From assembly GCA_024278345.1 (NCBI GenBank), contig JAJRTK010000550.1, positions 1-7,655 of the forward strand: DNA of 7,655 nucleotides, written 5' to 3'. Origin of the DNA: a bacterium (lineage in GTDB: Bacteria; CSSED10-310; JAJRTK01). Position numbers and translations under genes: made by a program. Positions within the stretch are counted from its first letter, which is position 1. Each line of letters starts with the position of its first letter. Below are positions 1 to 5,879 of the stretch, piece after piece. The notes under the pieces were generated by a model. That model was given only the letters and a program-made list of their open reading frames with translations, ran no database searches and was not told the DNA's origin.

Positions 1-423
1 ATGACTGAAGGGGCGATGACTCTGGTTTCCGGTCCGATCCCGTTTCAACGTAAGAAACCTTTAAAATGCGATGGATGACACATTCAAGGAGATTGGCTCC
101 ACAAAGCACCCCTCGAACCGATGAAGACAGACCTACCGGCAAAGTCCGCTACAGCTCTCTGCTGTCTGGCTTCAAGTCTGTACCATTTTTGATCCGCTGA
201 GCTTCCAAAACAACTGCAACCCCTCATTCCAATTGCCTTCCAAGACCAAGATTCGATGGTGCGACACGGCCTCGGTCATCGTATCGGCCACCACCCCCGA
301 ATCCCAAGCACAACCCCATGGCCTCCGCCCCGCACCCACCAGGTAGGGTCACGGCGCGTCGTGACGCCGGAGCCGCCAACCCGCTGACCGGATCCCTCAA
401 AACACCTTTGCCAGGAGCGATAC
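1..423. other. Intergenic region upstream of murB; no gene recognised
   Basis: No frame on either strand gives a convincing protein. A short frame from base 1 stops at 76-78 (25 codons). It could be the tail of a gene starting outside the window, but it is too short to identify. GGTTTC at 24-29 is complementary to GAAACC at 54-59, and GTTTC at 42-46 can also pair with GAAAC at 54-58. A perfect 6-bp hairpin, GTCACG/CGTGAC, lies at 348-353 and 360-365, about 60 bases before the murB start, and competes with CGGCG/CGCCG at 352-356 and 365-369. I found no confident sigma-70 promoter. The murB promoter must lie here or further upstream. Confidence 0.6.
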
Positions 424-1371
424 ATGCCGCCGGGAAAAGAGAGAGAGCCGCCTCCTTACGTTCGCTCCAAGATTCCTTTGGCAAAAGCGACAACTTTTCA
501 CATCGGCGGACCAGCTCGCTGGTATGCGGAGCCCCATGATCTCGTTGACCTGGGCGAAATCTTGTCTTGGGTGCAGACCACGGAACAGGAATTCTGTCTG
601 CTGGGCCGGGGAAGCAACATGCTCATCCCGGACGAGGGTCTTGATGCCGTGGTCATCCACTTGGCCGAGGGTTTTGCTGGTTTTTGTCTTGGGGAAACCG
701 GAGCTCGGGCCGGCGGGGCCACGTCCCTGCCGCGTCTTGCCATCGCCGCTAGCCGGGCCGGTTTTGGCGGCATGGAGAAGCTCGTGGGAATCCCGGCGAC
801 AGTGGGGGGAGCCGTCGCCATGAACGCCGGCTGCCTCGGAGCCGAAATGAAGGACATTGTTCGGAGGGTCCGCCTGATGACAGCCGCGGGAAAGGAAGGC
901 TGGGTTCCAGCACGGGAGATGGATTTCGCCTACCGTACTTCCCGGCTTCAGCAAACTGGAATCGGGAAGGGGGAAATATGCATCGAAGTGGAGCTGCACC
1001 TGGTCAAAGAGAATCCCGATACCCTGATGAGACGGCTCCGACAAGAGAAAACTCGGCGCCACAAAACCCAACCCTATGAAGCATGGACTGCCGGTAGCGT
1101 CTTCAAGAACCCTTCGGAGGAGTACGCTGGCCAGCTCATCGAATCCTGCGGTTTGAAGGGAAAGATCGTGGGAGACGCCATGGTTTCTGGCCTCCATGCC
1201 AACTTCATCGTCAACAGAGGCCAGGCCACGGCGCAAGATGTCGTCCAGCTTATGGGAACCATCCAAAGAGAGGTCTTCCAAAGCCACGGCGTTCTGTTGA
1301 AACCGGAACTCGCGCTCTGGGGCCACCTGCCCGAACTCCTCCAAGAAGCCTCTGGCTTGCAGCAGAGATGA
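424..1371 (+). CDS. murB: UDP-N-acetylenolpyruvoylglucosamine reductase (MurB)
   Basis: This is the cytoplasmic FAD enzyme that uses NADPH to reduce UDP-GlcNAc-enolpyruvate to UDP-MurNAc, the second committed step of peptidoglycan precursor synthesis. The 315 residues show the family signatures in order: TTFHIGGPA (23-31), the FAD-binding segment LGRGSNMLIPDEG (60-72), GMEKLVGIPATVGGAVAMNAG (about 116-136), FAYRTS (168-173) with the substrate-side Arg171, AGSVFKNP (223-230) whose Ser225 matches the proton-donating serine, GLKG and HANFIVN (243-264), and LKPELALWG (292-300) with the catalytic-type Glu295. The length is usual for the compact MurB type. The ATG is chosen because AGGAG at 413-417 lies six bases before it and the TTFHIGGPA motif follows about 20 residues in. 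trmB follows after 27 bases, so the two are probably co-transcribed. No other mur or fts genes are adjacent within the window. Assignment is by motif reading; I consider it near certain. Confidence 0.97.
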   Translation: MPPGKEREPPPYVRSKIPLAKATTFHIGGPARWYAEPHDLVDLGEILSWVQTTEQEFCLLGRGSNMLIPDEGLDAVVIHLAEGFAGFCLGETGARAGGATSLPRLAIAASRAGFGGMEKLVGIPATVGGAVAMNAGCLGAEMKDIVRRVRLMTAAGKEGWVPAREMDFAYRTSRLQQTGIGKGEICIEVELHLVKENPDTLMRRLRQEKTRRHKTQPYEAWTAGSVFKNPSEEYAGQLIESCGLKGKIVGDAMVSGLHANFIVNRGQATAQDVVQLMGTIQREVFQSHGVLLKPELALWGHLPELLQEASGLQQR

Positions 1372-1398
1372 AAAACCGACACTGGGAGAATAAACAAG

Positions 1399-2082
1399 AT
1401 GAGCCGCAATCCGTTCCTGGCACACCAGTGGCCAGTGGGAATCTATCGCGGGGGAGAACTCTTGTTGACCCAGGCTTACAGCGGAGAACCGTTGGAGATA
1501 GGGAAACTCTTTGGGCGACAGGCACCGGTACTCCTGGAGATCGGGCCCGGGAGAGGGTTTTTCCTTCTTGAGACTGCCGAAAAAAGACCTGATTGGAACA
1601 TCCTGGCCCTGGAGATCACGCAAAAAAGAGCGGCAAAACTCAGTGGCAAAGCCAGGCGCAGGGAATTAGAGAACGTCGTCGTCATCAACGGATCCGCAAG
1701 AGACGTTTTGGAAGGCCCGCTTCTTGGTTCGACATTCTCTGAAATCCATATCCATTTCCCCGATCCGTGGCCCAAAAAGCGCCACCACAAACGACGGCTG
1801 GTCCAACCAGGGTTCCTTCCCTTCCTCATAGGAGCCCTGGAACCGCAAGCCCTCGTCTGCGCCATGACGGATCACCCGGACTATGGGCAACAGATGCTAG
1901 AGGTTTTGGATTCCGACACGCGTCTCCAGAATCTGGCCGGGGAGAGCTGCTTTTCAAGTCTGCCTGATGAAGCTCCAACCTACTACCTGGGCGAGAAGCT
2001 CGCGTCCGGCCATACGATCTACGTGGTCCGCCTCCGCCGTCGGACCCTACCGCGGCTTCTAGAAAGGGACTCCGGTGAATAG
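1399..2082 (+). CDS. trmB: tRNA (guanine-N7-)-methyltransferase (TrmB)
   Basis: TrmB is a cytoplasmic S-adenosylmethionine-dependent enzyme that makes 7-methylguanosine at position 46 in the variable loop of tRNAs. The 227 residues form a single Rossmann-like methyltransferase domain. The SAM-binding motif LLEIGPGRGFFL is at 45-56, the acidic strand end LALEIT at 69-74, NVVVINGSARD at 92-102, the family hallmark HFPDPWPKKRHHKRRLV at 119-135, the TD pair at 157-158 with DY at 161-162, and the C-terminal PTYYLGEKLASGHTIY at 193-208. Length is normal for the family. The ATG is preceded by GGGAG at 1384-1388, ten bases away. It lies 27 bases after murB on the same strand. The tRNA-Arg about 190 bases downstream has G46 and a five-base variable loop, so it is a plausible substrate. 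No terminator with a T tract follows the stop codon. Confidence 0.96.
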   Translation: MSRNPFLAHQWPVGIYRGGELLLTQAYSGEPLEIGKLFGRQAPVLLEIGPGRGFFLLETAEKRPDWNILALEITQKRAAKLSGKARRRELENVVVINGSARDVLEGPLLGSTFSEIHIHFPDPWPKKRHHKRRLVQPGFLPFLIGALEPQALVCAMTDHPDYGQQMLEVLDSDTRLQNLAGESCFSSLPDEAPTYYLGEKLASGHTIYVVRLRRRTLPRLLERDSGE

Positions 2083-2101
2083 CGGCGAAAAGGCGAGCAG
2101 T

Positions 2102-2119
2102 GGGCGTGGGCCCGCGCCC
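2102..2119 (+). other. GC-rich hairpin just after trmB
   Basis: GGGCGT (2102-2107) can pair with GCGCCC (2114-2119), with one G-U pair, around a GGGCCC loop, 19 bases after the trmB stop. There is no T tract behind it, so it is not a standard intrinsic terminator. It could protect the 3' end of the murB-trmB transcript or be chance in GC-rich DNA. A second inverted repeat around 2164-2178 is preceded, not followed, by a T tract and is likewise not a terminator. Confidence 0.3.
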
Positions 2120-2222
2120 GATGAGAGCGGAAGTCAACCCAGAGGCTTATGACAACTTTTTTGGGGGAGATTTCCCCGGGAGAGCGATGGCGCCAGGTTC
2201 AGAGGCCGGGGCCGAGCAGCGC

Positions 2223-2251
2223 TCGACGGAGAGCGACCATTCTGATATATG
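2223..2251 (+). promoter_or_regulatory. Possible promoter for tRNA-Arg
   Basis: TCGACG at 2223-2228 matches the sigma-70 -35 consensus at 4 of 6 positions. TATATG at 2246-2251 matches the -10 consensus at 4 of 6, with a 17-base spacer. Transcription would begin near 2258, about 15 bases before the mature tRNA-Arg. The match is modest and rests on position as much as on sequence. Confidence 0.3.
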
Positions 2252-2272
2252 GCTGTTATCTCATCACACCGT

Positions 2273-2349
2273 GCGCCCATAGCTCAGCTGGATAGAGCGT
2301 CGCCCTGCGGAGGCGAAGGTCAGAGGTTCAAATCCTCTTGGGCGTACCA
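2273..2349 (+). tRNA. tRNA-Arg, anticodon GCG
   Basis: A full cloverleaf of 77 bases with the CCA end encoded. The acceptor stem GCGCCCA/TGGGCGT includes a G1-U72 wobble, followed by discriminator A73. The D arm is GCTC/GAGC and its loop contains GG and A20, the arginine identity base. The anticodon stem is TCGCC/GGCGA with loop CTGCGGA, giving GCG at positions 34-36, which reads CGC and, by wobble, CGU. The variable loop AGGTC carries G46, the TrmB target. The T arm is AGAGG/CCTCT with loop TTCAAAT. G36-G37 suits m1G37 formation by TrmD. Most bacteria use an ACG anticodon edited to ICG for this box, so GCG is notable. Confidence 0.95.
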
Positions 2350-2368
2350 CTTTCCTTGATTTCCAGTA

Positions 2369-2414
2369 CGGTAGTTTACCGGTTGGCAAGCTGCAGGGGC
2401 TGGTAGTGGCTACC
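2369..2414 (+). other. Two small hairpins between the tRNA genes
   Basis: CGGTA/TACCG (2369-2373 and 2377-2381) and GGTAG/CTACC (2402-2406 and 2410-2414) are two perfect 5-bp stems, each with a three-base loop. They lie in the 127-base spacer between tRNA-Arg and tRNA-Ser. Neither is followed by a T tract. They may be processing structures in a shared tRNA precursor, but chance is possible at this stem length. Confidence 0.3.
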
Positions 2415-2476
2415 GAAGCAAATCTGGTAGCGTGACATCCAACATCAGGGAGGAGATGAGGCCGATTCCATCAAGC

Positions 2477-2569
2477 GGAGAGGTACCGAAGTGGCCGTAA
2501 CGGGGGCGACTCGAAATCGTCTTGGCGCCGAGAGGTGCCACGTGGGTTCGAATCCCACCCTCTCCGCCA
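2477..2569 (+). tRNA. tRNA-Ser, anticodon CGA
   Basis: A class II tRNA of 93 bases with encoded CCA. The acceptor stem is GGAGAGG/CCTCTCC with discriminator G73, as expected for serine. The D stem is CCG/CGG. The anticodon stem is GGCGA/TCGTC (one G-U pair) with loop CTCGAAA, giving anticodon CGA, which reads UCG. The long variable arm is a clean hairpin GGCGCC-GAGA-GGTGCC at 2524-2539, the main recognition element for seryl-tRNA synthetase. The T arm is GTGGG/CCCAC with loop TTCGAAT. Reading frames crossing this gene give the familiar spurious peptides containing GGEGGIRTH, GWDSNPR or WVRIPPSPP and should not be annotated. Confidence 0.97.
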
Positions 2570-2576
2570 TTGTGTG

Positions 2577-2600
2577 AAGGGGCTCCCCGTGGGGCCCTTT
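2577..2600 (+). terminator. Terminator-like hairpin after tRNA-Ser
   Basis: AAGGGGCTCC (2577-2586) pairs over all ten positions, with two G-U pairs, with GGGGCCCTTT (2591-2600) around a CCGT tetraloop. It begins eight bases after the tRNA CCA end. The three T residues are part of the stem and no longer T run follows, so this is a weak intrinsic terminator at best. Its position right behind the tRNA supports the role. Confidence 0.5.
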
Positions 2601-2904
2601 GTGCTGTACTGAAAGCTGCCAACTCTGGACTTCTGTTTTGGCGCTTTTTGAACCCTTTTCGAGAAGAGTCGCTTCTTCCTCCGGCGTCGAAATGCACCCG
2701 CCTCTTGGCGGCGCTGGACCGTCGAGTCAAATCTCATCGGCCTTTCTGCCCTGCTCAAGTCCAGAATTCAGAGACGTGGGGCAAGGAAGGGTCGATAGGA
2801 ATCAAGACACGGCCTGGGCGAGGCCGTCCCAGCTCTGTGCCGGAACACGGATTCAGATGACCCGCGGCTGGAAAGCTCGAACAATCCGAAACGAGAGGTG
2901 AGGT
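2601..2904. other. Intergenic region before the Rossmann-protein gene
   Basis: About 300 bases without a gene. The frames that run through it continue from tRNA-Ser and look spurious. A perfect 6-bp hairpin CGGCCT/AGGCCG lies at 2810-2815 and 2821-2826, with no T tract behind it. The promoter of the downstream gene should be here, but I see no convincing -35/-10 pair. The last ten bases contain the GAGG ribosome-binding site used by that gene. Confidence 0.5.
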
Positions 2905-4590
2905 TTGGAAATCAGGAATCGTACACTGTTGGTTCTGGGAGGCGCCGGCCTCGTTGGTATGGCGGTCTGCCGTCGGCTGTTGCGGGAAGGACCTTCCGCC
3001 ATCGTGGTCTGCTCCATCGATAAGGCCAGCGCCGAGGCCGCTTCCGCCGCTCTGCAAAAGGAGTATCCTTCCACGAAAGTATCGTCTGAGTGGGGGAACA
3101 TTTTCGTACGTCGTACCCTCAAGGACATGAGCTGGAACCAGATTCTGGCATCGTCAGCCGCCCGGCGCGCCTTCATCGCGGACACGATGGATCCCATGGC
3201 AGGCAACCGGAAGCGGGAGATACTGGAGTCCTCGACCCTGGCACACTTCATGGCCGCCCACCAGCCCAACGCAGTCATCGACTGTATCAATACGGCCACA
3301 GCTTTCGCCTACCAGAATATCTACGCCAGCGCCGGGAGTCTCCTTTCGTTGATCGAGAAGCCGGGCGAATCCGATCCGGCGGAGGTGATCGAGCAACACA
3401 TCTGCAAGCTCTACACGCCTCAGCTCGTCCGGCACGTGCAGATCCTCAATGAAATCTTCGTCGGACAAGCTGGGTGGCCAGGTCCCCAAGCCTACATCAA
3501 GATCGGCACCACCGGAACAGGCGGCATGGGAATCAACATCCCCTACACCCATGGCGAGGAAAAGCCTTCAGCCCAACTCCTGTCCAAGACTGCCATGGCC
3601 GGTGCACATAGCCTGCTTCTCTTTCTGTTGGCCAGAACGCCGCCGGAAAACCCGAAAGTCAAGGAAGTCAAGCCAGCGGCCGCCATCGCCTGGAAGGCCA
3701 TCCAACATGGCGAGATCCGCCGGCGTGGGAAGGCGATCCAGCTCTACGACTGCCCGTTTGAGAAGGCCAAACCCCTGGATACGCCTGGAATATTGACACG
3801 GAACGGTGAATTCGGACACCCGGTGGGAAAGAGTCTTCGCTCAGTCTATATCGACACGGGGGAAAATGGGCTTTTCTCCATGGGCGAGTTTTCGGCCATC
3901 ACTCATTTGGGGCAAATGGAGTTCGTCACACCCGAAGAGATCGCTCATATGGTCTCTCTGGAGCTAGGCGGCGGAAACTCTGGATTTGATATCATCAGCG
4001 CCCTGGACCAATCGGTCATGGGTCCAACATACCGGGCTGGTATGCTCCGAGCCAGCGCAATTGCACGGATGCGTGAGCTGACCAGGAAACACTCCGCCAA
4101 CTCCATTGCATTTGAGCTTCTGGGGCCTCCACGCCTCTCCAAGCTTTTGTTCGAGGCCGAGCTTCTCAAACGTATCAGTGACGACAGCATCAGTCGCGCC
4201 GTTTCTTTCTCGGAAGAGGAGCTTTCCAACGTCTGCCTGCAAGAAATTGAAGAGAACACTGAATTGCGCCAGCAAGCTCTTTCTATCGGCATCGGGATCC
4301 TGCTTCCGGACGCACGTCTCCTCCGTGGTCCCGAGCTGAAAGCTCACAAGCCAAGCGCCGGCTGGATCGATCTGACGCAAGAGAATATGAAGCTGTGGAA
4401 AAAACGCCTGGCGGCACTACAGCGGCAGGTAGCCAGCGAAATCGCTTCGGACTCTTGCCTTGGCAGTTCCCGGTTTGATCAGACCTTCATCGACCCGGAA
4501 ACCGGTCTTGCCACCAACCGGTTCGAAATCGGGGAAATTGTTGGCTGGCTCTTCAATACTGAGGAAAAAGGCCAACGCCTCAAGAGTTGA
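2905..4590 (+). CDS. Large NAD(P)-binding Rossmann-fold (SDR/epimerase-like) protein of unknown function
   Basis: The 561-residue product opens with a dinucleotide-binding fold: strand RTLLVLGGAGLVG at 6-18, with the GxxGxxG pattern at 12-18, then a helix and a second strand AIVVCSID (32-39). FIADTMD (90-96) and AVIDCINTATAF (123-134) resemble later strands of extended short-chain dehydrogenases, but I find no Tyr-x-x-x-Lys catalytic pair. The rest is conserved-looking but unfamiliar: a glycine-rich IGTTGTGGMG (200-209), GEFGHPVG (301-308), and a long helical C-terminal third. There is no signal peptide or membrane segment, so it is probably cytoplasmic. The TTG start is forced: an in-frame TGA lies at 2899-2901, GAGG at 2895-2898 is well spaced, and the next Met (19) falls after the glycine motif. 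Substrate and pathway are unknown. It is well over the usual length for a single-domain SDR or epimerase. Confidence 0.85.
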   Translation: MEIRNRTLLVLGGAGLVGMAVCRRLLREGPSAIVVCSIDKASAEAASAALQKEYPSTKVSSEWGNIFVRRTLKDMSWNQILASSAARRAFIADTMDPMAGNRKREILESSTLAHFMAAHQPNAVIDCINTATAFAYQNIYASAGSLLSLIEKPGESDPAEVIEQHICKLYTPQLVRHVQILNEIFVGQAGWPGPQAYIKIGTTGTGGMGINIPYTHGEEKPSAQLLSKTAMAGAHSLLLFLLARTPPENPKVKEVKPAAAIAWKAIQHGEIRRRGKAIQLYDCPFEKAKPLDTPGILTRNGEFGHPVGKSLRSVYIDTGENGLFSMGEFSAITHLGQMEFVTPEEIAHMVSLELGGGNSGFDIISALDQSVMGPTYRAGMLRASAIARMRELTRKHSANSIAFELLGPPRLSKLLFEAELLKRISDDSISRAVSFSEEELSNVCLQEIEENTELRQQALSIGIGILLPDARLLRGPELKAHKPSAGWIDLTQENMKLWKKRLAALQRQVASEIASDSCLGSSRFDQTFIDPETGLATNRFEIGEIVGWLFNTEEKGQRLKS

Positions 4591-4653
4591 TCTCATCGCC
4601 TGCCGAGACCGCGAGACATTCTGGTCGAGCCGCCGAAAACATGTGTATTGTCG

Positions 4654-4700
4654 GGTGTCCACACAAAGCGGAACAATGGGTCGCCGGGGAAGTGGATACC
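4654..4700 (+). repeat. Stem-loop repeat, copy A
   Basis: The 38 bases at 4654-4691 match 7218-7255 at 34 positions; the four differences are all transitions. The core carries CAAAGCGG, ACAATGGGTCGC and GGGGAA. The left arm GGTGTCCAC (4654-4662) pairs with GTGGATACC (4692-4700) over nine positions with one G-U, enclosing a 29-base conserved loop. It lies in the spacer between the Rossmann protein and the barrel gene, 78 bases before the proposed GTG start. It may be a structured RNA element or a small dispersed repeat; its identity is unknown. Confidence 0.75.
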
Positions 4701-4778
4701 CATATTGTCTCTGAGTCCAGGAGAGAGTCCCGGCTCAGGCTGCTCCGGTCGGAAGGGGTTTCGGCGCGGGAAAACAGG

Positions 4779-5879
4779 GTGGCGACAGGGTTCTCTCTCG
4801 CCATCCTCATCCTCATCGGCTGCACTTCGGTAAAGGGGGCTGCCGAAGCGTCTCCGATTGAAGAATCTTCTGCGCCAGGGCCGACCTCGCCAGCGTCTGA
4901 CCTTCCTGAGGGTCCGGATCCGTGGTTTATCCTGCCGGCAATCTTTTATCTGCCGGATTACGGAACCGTTCTTGGTGGATACGTCAGCTACACGGGTCTT
5001 CTCAACGAAGAGGACTGGATCGCCGCTTATGCCGCGACGACCTTCGGCTCCGACAACATGTTTTCCGTCGAGTACCAGGGGAGCCCGTTGGCGAAGGCAA
5101 AGCTGGGGATCCAAGCTTGGTACCGGTACGAAAACTGGCAGCGGAATTACTTTGGAAACGGGAACGACTCCTCGACCACCCAGCGCCAGTACTATTACCC
5201 CGGCAAAAGGGAGGTTGGGCTCGTTTTGCAGCGTTCGTTGACGGAACACTTGAAGGCGGAAGTCGGCGCATTTTTCCGCCAGTGGAAGCTTGTAGCGCAA
5301 GGAAAAAGCGACTTTTCAGCCGAAGAGGAGTTTCGCTCCCACAGTCTTTCCTGGGGGCTCCTCTACCAGCGTCGAAACGACGCCCTCGACCCCTCCGCCG
5401 GAGTCAACTGGCGACTCTCTTACGCCCTGAGCGACATCGCCTTGGGCGGTGACTACGACTTTGGCAGATTGACTTTCCAGTCCGCATGGTACCGGAAATG
5501 GTTGACGCGAGGAATTGTCGCCTTCCGTTTTGAGGCAGACGCCCTAGTACATGGTGATCCGCCCTTCGTGGAGCTGCCTACCATGGGAGGGAATCGCCTC
5601 CTCCGCGGAGCCAGTGAAGGGCGCTACCGCGGAAAGTGGCTGGGAGTCGCCGGAGTAGAGCTTCGCTACAGGGTTCACAAAGTGGCTTCCCTGGTCACCT
5701 TTCTTGAAGCGGGCCGGGTGGCCCAGAAGCCTCAGAACCTGAGTCTGAAGAGACTCCATCCCACTGCCGGCGTGGGTGTGCGGCTGAAAATCCCCGGAGC
5801 CGTCATGTTACGTCTTGATTTCGCCATCGCCCGGGATGAGAAGCCCACCTACTTCGTGGGGTTGGGGCACGCCTTCTGA
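4779..5879 (+). CDS. BamA/D15-family outer-membrane beta-barrel protein without POTRA domains
   Basis: This is an integral outer-membrane protein of the bacterial surface antigen (D15/Omp85 barrel) type; the substrate or partner is unknown. From the proposed GTG start (366 aa), a hydrophobic segment FSLAILILIGC (5-15) forms an export signal. It ends in a lipobox-like LIGC (Cys15), and an alternative signal-peptidase-I site AEA lies at 22-24. A Ser/Pro-rich linker follows, then alternating beta strands from DPWFILPAIFYLP (about 47-59). RRNDALDPSAGV (198-209) and the Omp85 loop GGNRLLRGASEGRYRG (270-285) are diagnostic, and the chain ends in VGLGHAF with the terminal Phe typical of barrels. No POTRA repeats are present. 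The frame is open back to TTG 4587, with ATG 4641 and GTG 4692 as other starts. The longest would translate the repeat at 4654-4700, so I prefer a later start. None has a strong ribosome-binding site, and the GTG 4779 version lacks basic residues before the hydrophobic core, so the start is uncertain. Confidence 0.85.
   Translation: MATGFSLAILILIGCTSVKGAAEASPIEESSAPGPTSPASDLPEGPDPWFILPAIFYLPDYGTVLGGYVSYTGLLNEEDWIAAYAATTFGSDNMFSVEYQGSPLAKAKLGIQAWYRYENWQRNYFGNGNDSSTTQRQYYYPGKREVGLVLQRSLTEHLKAEVGAFFRQWKLVAQGKSDFSAEEEFRSHSLSWGLLYQRRNDALDPSAGVNWRLSYALSDIALGGDYDFGRLTFQSAWYRKWLTRGIVAFRFEADALVHGDPPFVELPTMGGNRLLRGASEGRYRGKWLGVAGVELRYRVHKVASLVTFLEAGRVAQKPQNLSLKRLHPTAGVGVRLKIPGAVMLRLDFAIARDEKPTYFVGLGHAF

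Noticed and set aside
24-59. GTTTC...GAAAC bounded 34-base segment resembling a CRISPR repeat
   Set aside because: It occurs only once, there are no spacers or cas genes, and 5-6-bp inverted matches are expected by chance.
332-343. A 12-base identity, GCACCCACCAGG, with 7412-7423
   Set aside because: One or two such 12-base matches are expected by chance in a window of this size; flanks do not align.
397-1623. A 408-codon open frame on the minus strand
   Set aside because: It lies opposite murB and the start of trmB, both with unmistakable family motifs. The translation shows no domain and is a codon-bias shadow.
2477-2569. tRNA-Ser as an integration site for a genomic island
   Set aside because: No integrase gene and no second copy of the tRNA 3' end is visible in the window.
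2410-2860. Frames crossing tRNA-Ser with GGEGGIRTHV, GWDSNPRG or WVRIPPSPP
   Set aside because: These are the well-known false peptides produced by reading through a tRNA-Ser gene on either strand.
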